Of a DNA stretch of 64,000 bases, positions 1 through 12,958 are shown one piece after another (within the stretch, counting starts at the first letter, position 1; each line of letters begins with the position of its first letter). Made by a program: the position numbers and the translations under genes. The notes under the pieces are model-generated. The model was given only the letters and a program-made list of their open reading frames with translations. It had not been told where the DNA came from and searched no databases. This DNA is from Boletus sp. NGJ (taxonomy: Eukaryota; Basidiomycota; Agaricomycetes; Boletales; Boletaceae). Location of the stretch: contig JAGTXK010000091.1 in the NCBI GenBank assembly GCA_019096195.1, positions 248,001 to 312,000 on the forward strand. Reading direction: 5' to 3'.

Positions 1-1117
1 GTCATCTTGAGCTTACGCTCCTCGATGTCTTTCCTCGTCATGCGAGTCCCCAGGATCACGTCCCAGTGAACGAAGAAAGGTTGCGAGAAATTGGACTTGA
101 TCCCGATAACCTAAAATCAGGACGAATGGCAGTGAGCGTGGTGAAAGCAGTGTGGAAAATTCTACAAACTTGATGGTGAATATCATGGTAATCAGCATTA
201 TTACCACTGAACATCTGGAACGGATCGAAGGGGAATCCATAACCGCAATGATCATCGACCGTTTTCATGGTACTGAACGCGAACAAGAAAATGGTTTGCC
301 GAACGGAGAGGTTGGCAACAGTCTCCGCCACCACCGCGCCGACACTGTCGAGCAAAAATCCCTCGAGGGGGTGATTGTATAGTGCACCGAACGCGTAGGG
401 TACATAGAGGCGGTGATGCACGGAATGGAAGTGCTTGTAAAGGAACTTGTTCAAGTGCATCCAGCGGTGAAGGAAATATTGCCAAGTGTCGACAATGAAT
501 CTATCGGTCACCCAACTGAGATGAAAAGGCAACTCGGAGAAAGGAAAGTGGACTCACAGGGAGAAGAGGAGTTGTGCACCAGGAATGCCCCACCAGTATA
601 ACCAATATGTAATATCGGCGCCCCGAAGCTCCAAAAGGTAGTCCCCTGTATCCGGACCAACTACCCACCTGACGAGACGCACCAACGTCCTGCCGACGGC
701 CTCCATCTCCGTCATACACTTTGACGGAGACATCTTGGGAGGATCCGACAACCAATAGTAGCCGAGCATGGTCTGCAACACATGCTGGAGGATAACTGCC
801 CAGAAGACTTGTGAACGAGTAGCACGATTACGGGACTTGACCTCGTCCGACTCGTGGATTCGGTACTTGTCCAGCCATGCCCAATTTGACATGTCGAGGT
901 AGTGGAAGAAAAGAGACATTGTCCAGTAGGCCACGACAGGTGCTGCAAGTGCCAGGATGTTGTCGGGGATACTGTCGAAGAGATTCTGGCGCATGGTAAA
1001 GTAGAAAGGGACATGGAGAGGGGGAAGACATATGTTCTCTCCATCGAGGAAAGTTGTGCACGTTGAGTTGACGGTAGGGGGAACCCCTGCAAAGAATTTG
1101 TGAAACGTGTCCAACAT
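1..1117 (-). CDS. SUR2: Sphinganine C4-hydroxylase (3' end off window)
   Basis: ER-membrane di-iron enzyme of the fatty acid hydroxylase/sterol desaturase superfamily that converts dihydrosphingosine to phytosphingosine. Exons on the minus strand are 1117-558, 515-170 and 110-<1, with introns of 42 and 59 bases; 338 residues lie in the window. The three iron-binding histidine boxes are visible: HRWMH at residues 203-207, HSVHH at 217-221 and HDIHH at 297-301. Around them are the SUR2-typical YVPYAFGALYNHP and TVDDHCGYGFPFDPFQ segments, which separate it from methylsterol oxidases. The N-terminal half carries hydrophobic stretches. The last exon reads VIGIKSNFSQPFF and runs off the left edge, so the C-terminus is missing. 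The start is the ATG at 1117, the first in frame. Confidence 0.93.
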
Positions 1118-1531
1118 AAGTTAGGTATCCGGGGCGTAGATGTTTTGAGATTTACACGGCAAGCTGGTGAAAGGAGGTGATCAAGGCCGCCGCAGCGTGT
1201 TCAATTTCCGGACCAGTCCCTCTTACTCACCAGCTCCCACGTACACAAAGTATAATGACACTACCCTATTCGCCAAGTGTAATGGGAATGAATTCTCTGA
1301 TCCTACAGTACAACAATCTTCTACCCCGGATATTCACATTAGTGAGAGAGTTTAGTTACGAATGGTGGTACATTGTACGTGTCTGTCGGGGGTGCAAATA
1401 TAAGTGCAAGTTGATCGAATTTATCCAGATTGTCCAAGTTTACCACCTGTGCAAATCAAATCATTTTCAAAAGTGAAGGTGAACGCGCGAAAGTATGCTG
1501 TGAACGCGCAGTCCCCGAATGGATTCCTGCG
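1118..1531. other. Intergenic: SUR2 upstream region
   Basis: Spacer between the SUR2 start and the CAF40 stop, both on the minus strand, so it should hold the SUR2 promoter and the CAF40 3' UTR. I see no gene in it. Confidence 0.6.
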
Positions 1532-2778
1532 TCACTGTTCATTGAGGTTATTGAGAAGCGTAGTCAAGCAGCGTTTCGTGACCATATCGCCCTGCAAAAG
1601 CGATGAGTGGGTCGACAGCGCAGCAAGATAATGACGGACCTTGAGAAGAACACTGAAAGTTTGGTCACGGAGGGGCTCGGGAAGACATGCCCGCAGTGCT
1701 TCCCTCGCTCTAGAGTTCACATCAGCCGGCATCACGACGCCGCGCAGCGTGTGAAATCATACCTCATGTTGTCGCTCAACCTCAGGTAGCAACGCACGAC
1801 ATGCTTGAGCAGTCGGACAGCTTGGGTTTCCACGAGCTGATTCACCATGTTGCTGAGGACGGTGCCGACGGCATAGAAGCGCTCATAGGTATGGCATATG
1901 TAAGTCAAGCCGGTTTCATCCAAGAGAATCTTCTGAACAATGAAAATCGCGACGGTTTTTGAAAGCTCCGAGCCAGTCTCCATGATGCGCAGGCAAAGGG
2001 GTATTATTTCGGTGGAAAGTAGGAAATGAATGACAGTGTTGTTGTCGTTTTGCTGGGCCTACGCATTAGTGACAATGGGGGTGAGGTAGCAGTGTGGGTA
2101 CCTTGACGAGTGCACCGATGACGCCGAGTGAAGTAAGACGAAGGTACTCAAAAGGTCGGGTTTTCGAAGTCGTATTGAGGAAGGGGTAAAGGAAGAGGGG
2201 GATATGAGCTAGCGAGCACCTAAGTCGTCATTCGGGAACAACATATGTGTAGCGACGTACCATTGAGGAAGAGCTGACGTGTTTCTGAATGAGAGGCGAC
2301 GCATTGCAAGAGTGCAAGGGCATTGCATACACGGTTGGAAACATGTGCGGTGAGATTGGGTGGGGACAGGAGGGGGTAAACGGAGACAATCTCCTGGAGA
2401 AGGGCGGGCATAATGCCTACGTTGCATAGATGAGGTCTTGTCAGAAAGGGCTCCAAGGGTGTCAGATTTGGGGTGGCATAACATACCGAAGGAGTGCCAG
2501 AGAACAAGCGCGAGATCGTCGTACTGCTCTCTCTTCTTGCTGAGCTCCAGGAGGGCACTCTCCCTTGTATTAGGGTCCATCAGGTCGATGACCAGGGCAT
2601 AAATTTTGTTCTCCTCGTGGATGCCGATGATATGTTGCTGGTGGGGCTGGAGACCGAGCGAGGGGGTCTCGGAATACCCGGAAAGGGCAGAGCCAGCGAG
2701 GCGCTGTTGTTGGTATGGATTGAACTGGGCGGTGTGCTGTAAATACGAGAGCGGTTTTGGAGAAATGAGCCCCGCCAT
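1532..2778 (-). CDS. CAF40: CCR4-NOT subunit CNOT9/Rcd1/Caf40
   Basis: Armadillo-repeat subunit of the CCR4-NOT deadenylase, a cytoplasmic and nuclear mRNA-decay complex; CNOT9 binds NOT1 and recruits adaptors. Six exons: 2778-2487, 2416-2261, 2208-2102, 2058-1763, 1709-1640 and 1591-1532, giving 326 residues. The core is close to the animal and yeast proteins: [77 protein letters not shown] and [14 protein letters not shown] Gln/Pro-rich N-terminal extension of about 50 residues precedes the repeats. The last intron (1592-1639, donor GTCCGT) is 48 bases with no stop in frame, so retention would only add 16 residues; homologues favour removal. The stop-to-start gap to MMS22 upstream is only 119 bases. 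Confidence 0.94.
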
Positions 2779-2864
2779 GGCTGCACGGAAAGAAATCCCA
2801 GTGAGACTCTGAGAGACTCTCGGACGAGCGAGGGCATCAAGCCCCGGTAGATTACATAAGACAT

Positions 2865-2876
2865 AACCCTAACCCC
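2865..2876 (+). promoter_or_regulatory. Telobox-like AACCCTAACCCC element
   Basis: One and a half telomere-type units (TTAGGG on the minus strand) lie 86 bases upstream of the CAF40 start codon and just beyond the MMS22 stop. Telobox promoter elements are known in yeasts and plants; use here is inferred from sequence only. Confidence 0.35.
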
Positions 2877-2897
2877 ATACACATTGAACATTGTACT

Positions 2898-5800
2898 CTA
2901 CATATGCCATTCTCTCCTGCCCCACCCAATCGCATCTGACATCCTTGGGTGCGAGACGAGCTCAGGATGGCTCAGGAGCAGATCAAACACTCTCCGACAA
3001 AACTCGCCATATGTTGTCTTCTCCTCCACCGACACCTGGTAGATGTTGCGCATCCTCGACAGCATCATGACCACCAACTCGACATACCCCTGGCTCTCAG
3101 CATCTACCCTGGCACGAAGACATCCAGCGGCGTTCGCGAAAACAGCTACAACAATGGTCGTGATAACAGTCACTGGAAACGAGGGCCGACTCACTTTCGA
3201 TCAGTTGTCCCCGAACAAATTCATAGTCCGCCGCACTGACTCCATATTTTCTCGTCCCGGGTATAGGATCGAGTGGAGCAGCGCGAAGTAGGGGGTGTTG
3301 TAATCCGTCCAGTGATAGCACCACACTTATGAACTCGTGCTCTATCGTCGTCTTGCGTGACAGAGTGGCCACAAGTAGCACAGCAATGAAGTCATCTCTC
3401 ATTTTCTGCAGGAGCCCAATCAATCAAGATTGTCGAATAGAAACATATACTTTTTGTCTCACACTGTACGCCCGCGGGTCAAGACGAAGAAGCGTGAGAT
3501 TGAAACGCAACCCAACTCGACGGCGCCACGAGTCGTCGATAATTTTTTCCCAAGATTGCTGACCGAGTTTCATGTATAACCCCCAGTCCTAGCAGACGTT
3601 AGCGAATTATATTGTGAGCACCGGTAACAAGACCCTTTACCTTGAAGTTGTTCTGGACGAGAACATTTGCACAGCCGACCCAACAATCTATCCACTCATC
3701 AGCAGCCCTAGCGCTTGTTGCGTCATTCTTCGCATGCTCGCTGTCGCCAAAATGTTTACAGACGAGGCGATACACGGCGGGAGTGATGGATTTATCGAGA
3801 ACCTATATGATGTTGTGAAGTAATGTTCTAAGCGTCAGACTGTAGTGAAGCCGACCTTGCACAGAGCGTTCTCTTTTGCCTTGAGGTCAGCGACAGTAGA
3901 AGCTTCAGCTTCCTCACCTAGCGCGGCCAGGAGCTCTTCGTCGTTTAGATCCAAAGGCAGCTTGTCATATTCATCCTGGCTCTCTTGACTCTCCACACCC
4001 TGGACAACAGGGGGTGGCGGTGGTTGAACATCTGGCAGTGCTTTCAACCGTGCATCAAGAAAGGACTGTACGAGCATCCGGATCTCGACTCCCGTTTGCT
4101 GAATTGTCGCTAGGTCGGTTCGGGGGTTAAACACCCTAGTGACCCAGGCTAACCCGACATCAGCCACAAAAGGAACCAACGGCAGAACACTCACAACCGT
4201 CCAAAAGTGCCGGGTCCGGATACGCTACGCGAGTCTGTCCTTTGTCCAACGATTGTGTCTCAATCACGCGCCTCACAGATCCAATCAGCAACTGGATCAA
4301 GGTTGTGACAGACTTCTTCCAAACGGCACCTGCTTCTGCTTCCCTAAACTCATCCATGAGAACATCTGTCATCTCCCCCAACCATCCCAGCACTTCCTCC
4401 AACCCTCCGACAATTTTGTGATGCCTGACAATCATCGCGAAATTCATCATCCCATAAACACACGCCACTCTCGAGTGATCATCCGCGTCTCTAAAATTCA
4501 CACATCGTTTCGCTTGGCCGATACGGAATTTGACGTTGGAAATCGTAGGATCGAGATGTACAGCGACCGCCATCGCACTAAAACGGTTGACAAGCATGGA
4601 GAGGGAGTGTGCGGAGGGGGGAGCGGAGCGGGAGAAGGGAACAGGACTGACGGGGACGGCCATTTGAAGGAGTTTCTTGATATGCGCTGAGCGTTGTTTT
4701 GGGTCCAGTTCGACGTTCGTATTCAGCAGGTAAACAGCCTGTACCACCAGCTTCAGGAATATCTCAAAAACGGAGTCGTGTGGGTCCCGCTTGGATAGCA
4801 GCTCCAGATCACCATGTTCGAGAAAGCCCATGGGAGCCGAGCGCTCATTGAGAAGATTGGCAAAGTTGCGTGATCGGAAGATCTCTTGAAGAGACTTGAA
4901 CATGACGATCCCATCGTCAAGACGCCATCCCCATTGGCTCCACAAAAGAAAACACCTAGATACAACGCACGATACGTAGTCATCTCGTTTCTTTAAGGCG
5001 CGTTGTGTGAGTTGACGGTCCTTCTCGGGATTCGAAATCAATATAATCTTCTTGAGAGCGACCGTCACAAGCTCCCAAGCTGCTGGAAGCCGAAAAATAG
5101 AGGTCGACAGTCCGTGAACGGAGAATTGCGAGATGGCGCAGAGGCTAAAGATCGTGCGCCACAAATCTTCGCTTGCTTCTGCCCCAGTGGGTGAAGACTC
5201 GGGATGCAGGTCGGCAAGCATGTGCCACAGCGAGTGACCAGGTGCTGACTCGGGGGAGATGTCGAAGCTTTGAAGTAGGTGTATGAGGCATACCCACAAC
5301 TCAGCAGCTCGATGGGGCAATGAAGTAACATCCACGTCACCTTCTGCTGCATGAAAAGTAGCGAAAGCCGGCTGCAAGTCGACACCAAGCAAGCATTGCA
5401 TAAGTTGTTTCGCTGACTGAATGAGGTGCCCATTTTCCATTGACCCTCGCCTGTACTTGACACCAGTCGCAAGGCGGGCGGAAAGTTCCACAACGAACCA
5501 ATGGGTAGTCAGTGAAAAGATGCTTGTCTTAAGTGATTCCAGGACAAGCAACAACCCATCCGAGTATTCTCGTAATGCCACCTCCAGAGCGACAAATTCC
5601 TGGTCTCCTGCATGGACAGCGAGCCACGAAAGAAGCTGACTCGATGCGCGTGTCATGAACTCCCATTCCTTCACTGTGTCCGTGTCATCGACCCTGAAGT
5701 CGCGCAATGCGCTAGTGAGGCGATCGCACAGTGGGCCAAGCAGTGCACTGAAAACCGCAGCGGACGTAGTGGGTCCAATCTCGAGTCCCTGCATACTGCA

Positions 5801-8800
5801 GGAGATTGGTGGTGCAGCTTCCGACTCCCCTGAAGTGACTGAGATTAGCTGCCGAAGGAGCCCCTTTTCAATGTACGATGAAGTCCCGAACTTGACGCCA
5901 GAAGGAAGGGGGGTAATGTTCATATCGATGACAATATGACGGTGAACTGACGCGAAAGACTCATCTTCGCGTTGAAAGTAAAGCGGAAGCGGGATTTCGT
6001 TCTGTTGTCGGGCAGGTGTTCGACGGTATAAGCGAGATCGAGAAGTAGCCGGAGCACTGGTTGCCAGAATCGCAGGGGGCTGGCGAGCAGGAGAGACAGG
6101 TTTGTTCCACCTCTCTACTTCAGCTCTCCATCCCGGATCCAGGGCCTGCCTGAATTCGTTGTCGTCGTCCTTGATTACGAGTGCGGTTCTGCCTCGACTG
6201 GACTTGCCTTCGCGGTGCTTCGACGAGATACGTGTTGCATCATGATGAACGTTGTAAACTGGCCCCTGGTTGGTTCTGGTTCGTCGTTTCCATTTCTTTT
6301 TCCGTTTCTTACCCTCTTCGACTGTGTCGTGGTCGAGCTGTACGATCCGATCGTGGTGCCCCGAGCTATGCTTAGCCGCGGAGGTTGTGTTCGAACTTGT
6401 ATTAGCCCTAGCGAATGGCAAGAGAGTCTGATGGTGTTCTTCATATCTTGCGGCGCTTGTAACAATATTCAGCCTTGGCGCCCTAGATCCACGAGACTTC
6501 CGCGACCCCGCCAGTTGTTTAAACTTGGACTTTGGCCTGCTAGAACCTCTCGTCCGACTCAACATCCAGTCGATCAGACTTCTTTCACGCGCTGGTCCTC
6601 TCGCGGGACGGTCGAAGAGCGATTGGTGAGCTTTCTCATCGTCACTGCTGCTATTTTCCGAGTCTTCCGAAGAGGATCCCGGCATAGAGCTGTCGCTGAG
6701 CGAGATCACGTCGTCCTCGTGTTCGAGCCTCCGCGAAGCGTGTTGTGGCCGCCTAGCCCTAACAACTGATTGCCCGTCAGAAAGTATATCCATCGCACGG
6801 AGGCCAGCATCCTCCTTGCCATCATCATCGTACATCTCCGTCGGGCGTTCCACGTCCGAACTTTCTGGGTCTCCTCTGACCTCCACATCCCTGTACCTTC
6901 CCTTTCGGACCCTTGCAAGCCCGGGTATCACTCTGACTTCCTCCGCCTCGCTCCCTGACGATTCTGCCGCGACCCTAGCACGCGGTGGTGGGGGGTGCGC
7001 AGTCTTGGTAATCCCGAGTTGTCGGGAAATCATGGCAGCTGGCATCATACGCTTCAGCGCTCGTAGACGTTTCCTATCCTTGGAATTCATCTCCAAGGTG
7101 GACGGCTGATCCGATTCCGAGTCCATTTCCGAGGTGTTCGAATACAGAGCACTAGCACCAGATGTCGTTGGCGGTCCAGAGGGACTAGGTGGGACAGAAT
7201 AAGTAACAGAGTGATCGACTGGTGAGACATTTCGTGGAAATAGCGGGTCGTGGTCATCAAATCGGTACGAGTCCTCTTGTTCCAGATAAACACTGAAATT
7301 AGGTGATCTGTGAGGTTTCAATTTGAAAGTTGGAGAAAGGGAAGACACCCGAGACGGCGCAGGGGGTTTGAAAGGTGATCTTGCGGGGGATGGGGGATAT
7401 GAAGCCATCGCGGGCTCCGAGTGCGCTCGGGAGAATTGGGATGAGGAAGGCGACGGTGCCTGTTCGACATAAACTTTAGGCAAACAATGAAGTGATGGAT
7501 AAGAAGGCTTACAAGTGGAGGAACGCGTTCAGGGAAACGTGTGGACACATGCTCGGCATCCCTGTAGACTGGAAAAGGTTTGATTCTCCTCTTCGCCGGT
7601 TTCTTAGCCTCTGCCTCTGCCCGGCGAGCCTCTGCGGCAGCTCTCCTAGCCTCAGCTCTGGCTTTTGCCTCTGCTTTCTCCCGTTCCTTGCGAGCCCTCC
7701 TCGCTAAATTGCGGATCTCGTTGTCATCCTCATCACTGCTCGATAACCCTTTCAGGGCTTCAGGCAACCAGCCCTCGTTTATCTGTATTACCTCCAACTC
7801 TTGGCCGTCTTCCCCTGACTTACGGTTTCGGTCAAATTTCTGCACCCTCCTTCTCTTACCACTGTCACCTTCTACATCCACATAGTCGCCATCCTCGTCC
7901 GGACCACCAAGGGGAAATACAAATTCGTCTTGTGTGCCATCTTCGCCTACGCCACCGGAACTATAGCGATGCCGAGGACTTCGGAATTTGACGATAGCAT
8001 CAGGGTGGGACTTTAGTTGTTGTTTGTATAATAGCTTGTCATAGGCATATGGATTCAACTGCCGAGCTTTTCGACGACGCAACGAATAGCGCCTCAGCGG
8101 TTGTAGATCCTCTGGGATCTGTACGGGAGGCGAATGGGCAAGGTGAGAGATGGCTGGCGGAAGACCAGACCGCGATGCAAGGAAAGGTGGCGCCTGAGAA
8201 CGCCGAGGGGGGAGAAGTTGGAGTAGATCTGGCGACTGTGATGGTGTCTGCGCAAGAAGAGCCGGAGACGAAACTGGAGTTAAGGGTGACGAATCCATGG
8301 AACGCCGCTTCCGTGTTCCAGAATGAGACAGATCGTGTGAATGCTGTGAGGTTTGAGGAGGGGTTGTAGGACGGCGGCGAGGAGACGAGAATAGAGAGTG
8401 ATGATCGGTAGAGATGGAGAGCGAACGCGAGGGGGAGTGTGGAAGTGGTTGAGAAGTAGAAGGCGACTCCGTGCTCTGCGGCCGAACTCGGCTGGTGGTG
8501 TCAGGAGAACTGCGCTCCGCCGAGGGCTGGCTTTTGGAAGAGAGTAGAGAATGCCAATCCGAGCAAGGCGAAACATCAAAAGGTGGAAATGACACTGATG
8601 GCTGCCCTGCGTCTTCACCCATGAGGATGCATTCCGAGGAGTGCTCCGAGATCGGGGACGGAATTTGCTCCATGGGAATCACCTTTGGAGGTCTGTTGCT
8701 CGGCAAAGAGGCTTCGGCAGTGATAGAGTGGGCAGGGCCAGGTGAGGCTGAGCCCGCATCGTGAGCTATCTTCGAGGGGACATCAATGTCAAATGGCGAC

Positions 8801-9078
8801 AATGGAACTTGGCATACCTTGATACGTTTCCGAGGAGATGGATTCTCTGCTTCATGGTCGCTGAAGCGGTCGTGGCGTGTTATCAATGTCGAGAGAGAGC
8901 TGGGATGTCGCTGACAGTCTTTTTCTGTGGTAGCACTTTGTGGAGACGCGATAACATTTGCGCGAACGCTCTTGGTTGGTGTCAAGGCTGAGCTGGCCCG
9001 GTGATGGGCATCTTGATAGAGAGCGAAAACTTCACGCTCCTCGGCATCAGACGTATCGACGACATCGGGGGTTTCCAT
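2898..9078 (-). CDS. MMS22: Mus7/MMS22 family replication-repair protein
   Basis: Large scaffold of the Mus7/MMS22 family, which in yeasts works with the Rtt101-Mms1 cullin ligase at damaged replication forks. Seven exons: 9078-7513, 7459-4195, 4148-3856, 3802-3641, 3588-3451, 3405-3195 and 3145-2898; total 1960 residues. The first ~330 residues are Ser/Pro-rich and look disordered, followed by the family's basic signature RRYSLRRRKARQLNPYAYD at about 329-347 and a Lys/Arg/Ala helix. The C-terminal third carries the conserved run with WRLDDG, YPDPALLDG-SWVTRVFNP, DEWIDCWVGCANVLV, DWGLYMKLGQQSW and LRLDPRAY across five junctions with consistent phase. The start is the ATG at 9078; the frame stays open to 9288, so a longer N-terminus is possible. 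A minus-strand TTATAAAG lies near 9250. Confidence 0.85.
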
Positions 9079-9566
9079 CAAAACTGAGAGCAATTTGGAT
9101 GTCCGCAATAAAGCGAGGTCGCGATGATGTATTATCGTGTCACGTGTTCGCGACGCGCTCTTATCGGGGAAGTCTTGCGGATTCCGGATCCCGGAAGCAG
9201 TAACGCGTTTGCACGTGATGTTCTCCGCCTCAGAAAGATGGCAGAATACTTTATAACTCGAGTTCCCAGTAATACGGTCAATATACACCTTTCATCAAAG
9301 TTTCATTCGTCAGCAATACAGCAGTAAGACTGGGTCAGAATGTACTTGAGGAATTAGTACAACTACCAGTGTACATCGGGGAGAGGATCAAAGACATTTA
9401 GGCCACAACAGAAGGTGTACGTCGAGTCAACGGATATATGCGTGATAGCCCGAGATACAAAGAAAAAAGAAAAACGCAGATAATGAAAATGCTGTTAGTG
9501 GGTGGAATGGAATGAGATTGATCATGAGCGTGGGATGGGTGACAAAAAATACAACTAGAGTGAATT
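9079..9566. other. Intergenic: MMS22 upstream region
   Basis: Between the MMS22 start and the stop of the IFH1-like gene, both minus strand. A TATA-like TTATAAAG (minus strand, about 9249-9256) is the only element I can point to. The stretch 9289-9566 is A-rich, as expected for the 3' UTR of the IFH1-like gene. Confidence 0.5.
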
Positions 9567-12363
9567 TTATACGTTCATCCCCGGAGCGGAAGTGGGTGAA
9601 CTAAAAAATGTGCGTTGCACTGATGCATTGCCCCGAGATTTCATGTTCGGGTGGTGGTTTCGACGATGGTGTCGCTGGCGCTGATCGTAGTGTTTGTGAA
9701 TAGGTGGATGAGTCTTGCGCTTCATCATCTTCATCTCCCTGCGAGACTCTTTTCGGTTTTTGTAAGGCGTGTGCTCTTGTTGGTGATGGTTTGAATGCAA
9801 ATCATAATGATACGGAGCATGGGGAGGTGTACGTGTGCCATCGCGGACAGGGAGTAACACAGGCGAAATAGTTACTCCCCCTGATTTGCGCGGCTTCTCC
9901 TTGACAGCGCTTTTGTCATGCCAGAGCATAGTATGGAGGGGACTGCTTTTCAGTGCGTTGCCGTACGAACGCGCGTCACGGGGAGAGAATTTGGCGGGTT
10001 CAGAGGCCCAGCCCGGCGACGTAGGAACATCGGAGGTAGACGCCGCGGATTCTCTAGTAAGACGGAAGGCACCGACAGGCACGCGATCCCAGCGGCTCAA
10101 GCTCTGGACGAGTTTCTGCTCGCCTTCACTGTCACGGACAGTCTGTATTTGCGTTTCAGGTTCGGAGTCAAGGAACGTAGAGTCAAGGACGTCGTCTAGT
10201 TTGATTGGTTCACCAAGACCAATGTCTGGCGGAGCTTCGGATGACGGCTGATCGGAAGGCGGAGGCAACGAAGGATAGATGGATAACCTTGCCGTGCGGC
10301 CGCGGAGATCCATCTACGTAACTTCAGGTGAGATTGAAAAACACAACCCGACGTGAGACACATACACTGCTAAAGCTTCCAGCACTGCTGGAAAACCTTC
10401 TTCGCCGGTGGCCGAGGCGAGGGTAAGGAGACGGCACATCCTTGTTTATGCCGGTAAGGACGGCAGTCTTCTGCGGTGCGTTGCCCTCCAGGCTAAACTG
10501 ACCCATGACAGGCACCACAGGTGGGGTAATAGGGCGGGGGCATTCCCCAAGGCCACCTTCTGCACCATCTTGGTGCGAGTGGTCCGGGTCTTCCCAGAAT
10601 ACTCTACCGGCCAAAATGTCAGCAGGACGAGGTGATTCTATTATGGTGGGTGGCGGGTGGCGCCTGGAGAACGGAGCGGGCGAGACGGTAGGGCTGACCG
10701 TCGACATCGGGTTAATAGATGAAACGCTGGTCGGCGACCGGAAAAGTCTCATCGCACGGGAGGTAGGAAGTCCCTGCTCGTCGACGAGCTCCTCCTCCGT
10801 AGTCTCCCCATCACTTGCTCCGAGCTCGGAGTCACCGTCGTCGAAGTCACCTTCTGCACCGTCACTGGTGTACATTTCAACGTCACTATCATGACTGATT
10901 GAAGCGCTATCCGATGCAAGTAATTGAGCTGCGTTAGCCTCGAATGCGAGATCGAGGACACCGTGGCCGTCGTTTGAACCATTTGTGAAAACGACCTGTC
11001 CGTCCCACACCTCTGTGACTTCAATGTCCACGCTCCGTAGGCTGGTGGCGCTTTGGGCTAAAGGGTCCATAGCAGAATCATGAAGGTGACTGCCGTCGGT
11101 ATCAGATGAGCTGTCATCAGACAATGTATCGGTGAGATTGGCGAAGAACAGATCAGCATCGAAACTGGATTCTTCATCATCCGACCACCCGGTCGCGAGG
11201 CCGGTGTACACCCTCGAAGCCTGACCATCCGTCTCGTCATCTTCCTCCTCCTCCTCCATTTCCTCGTCTTCATCTTCCTCCTCCTCCGTGATATCGTCGG
11301 TGTCGCCGTCCATGTCCACATCACTGAGACCAACACTTTTCTTCCGAGGACGAATGACCCAACTGTTGTTTGAATCTTTGTGCTTGGGAACATCGTCTCC
11401 TAGCAACTCGCGACGAATGCGAGCCTTTTCGTGACGCCTTTGTTCCGCAACGATGTAATTTTCCTCCTCTGCTGCTAGCGAGGAGTCAGAGCCAAAACCC
11501 GATGTATCAGAGTCAGAGTCGGAGTCGGAGGAATCCGACGCCTCTGATGTCAGTCCATCAGCCGAGACAAAGGTAGGGAAGCGTCCCGAAGACACATCAT
11601 CGCCATCGTCGTCGCGGAACGTATCAATGCTTGGCTGAAGGTCAGAATCGGTGAGGTCGCTAACGGAGTCCTGCTTCTTCTTGGAGGAAGCCGATCTCTT
11701 TGCGGTCGTGCCTTTGGCCTGGGATTTTGAGGTTTGCCTCGAGGCCGACGATGGTCAGGTCTCGATTTGTGGGTGTGCCCGTGATACAATCGATCGCCGA
11801 GTATAAGTATGCGATGACAGATGAGATTGTGATTGTGGCAACGTGTTGACCTCGTTGCCGCGAATTTGCCAGTCGGAAGCCGCGTTTATGGCCCCGTCGC
11901 GCACAATCGTAACCGCCCTGGGAGGACGGCCCTTGCGTTTTTGCCCTATGGCGCCTGATGGACCGTGCTGACCATGGCAAGCGGTGGAAGAGGTGGTGGT
12001 AAGATGAGATGATGCGGAGCTGCTTCCAGCAACTCCGCTGGACGCTGCGGAAGAACATTCCATGCGAGATCTCTTTGGCGCAGATCCTACTGAACGCGTT
12101 TGGTTTTGAATACTGGGGGGAACAATAAGCTTGATTTTGAGGGGCTGTGCTCCGAGAGCGTGCACGGAGGAAACCGTTGATGCGGTCGGTGTAGCTACAA
12201 AGCGCGCACCTCCATGGCTGACGCTTGAGGGGAGGATGGGACGAGGTCTGTTGTTGCAAGTGCAATCGCCATCGCACACGGGACATATATCGTTGTCTTC
12301 GTCGTCGTCTGGCGAGAGAGGATTTACGGCGACGACGACGGTACGGTTGGGGGAACGCGGCAT
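9567..12363 (-). CDS. IFH1/CRF1-like acidic transcription co-regulator
   Basis: Three exons (12363-11788, 11718-10366, 10313-9567; introns 69 and 52 bases) encode 891 residues. N-terminal cysteine motif CPVCDGDCTC (Cys27, 30, 34, 36), an AT-hook-like QKRKGRPPRA at 141-150, then a long Asp/Glu/Ser region with a run of acidic residues. Yeast IFH1, the co-activator that docks on Fhl1 at ribosomal-protein promoters, has the same build, and three weak matches occur in the same order: an acidic stretch before FDADLFFANL, an FHB-like segment MGQFSLEGNAPQKTAVLTGI near 597-616, and RWDRVPVGAF near 717-726 (yeast WYEVPKVPLSAF). I infer an IFH1/CRF1 homologue; the fold and partner are unproven. The C-terminus is basic and His-rich. 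The intron at 11719-11787 removes an in-frame stop and has a CTGAC branch site. Confidence 0.6.
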
Positions 12364-12958
12364 TACTGAGGGGGAACGGCCTGCGTAGGTATGGAGAGTG
12401 AGTATACGATCGTACGTATGAGGACAGGGGAAGCCGTCAAAGTAGGTTTATGAGTGGTCGAAGGACACCTTGAGGCGAATCACAGAAGCAAGGACGGGAA
12501 GGGGAGCACAATGGCTAGCGAAGATACAGGCTATCATATTACATGTAAAAAAAATCAGTGACACAAGGTACGTGCGATGGGGCTGTCGCGTGACAGATAA
12601 AATGCCTGATGGCGTTGGAGAGGAAGAAGCAGAGCCGGGCACTTCCAAAATGAGCTGTACAAAAAAATTGGACACTCACTTGAAACACGATTTCTGTGCA
12701 TTTTTTGAGGATAAAAAACATGGAGATGATTTCGAATCCAGATTGAACTTGTCTAGTTTGCAAATAATGTTTAATAGTGGCTGCAGGCCACTTGGTCGTG
12801 TGTCGCTGGGGACGGTGATGGTAAGAGGGAAGAAGAAATCTCGTCGCATAATTTCGCACCATCTAGTAACAATTATGTAAACAGCACAGGGCTGGTGCGA
12901 AATCTACGGACTCTGCGGTGGTGCGGTGGTGTTGGTGAGCTCGTCTGGACAGTGCAGA
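12364..12958. promoter_or_regulatory. Divergent promoter region, IFH1-like / BFR2
   Basis: 595 bases between two genes transcribed away from each other, an IFH1-like regulator and a ribosome-assembly factor. If the IFH1-like call is right, both serve ribosome production and shared control would make sense. No defined element was recognised. Confidence 0.4.

Noticed and set aside
2209-7483. Many open frames opposite MMS22 and CAF40.
   Set aside because: They are shadows of the long coding exons, whose conserved motifs fix the true strand.
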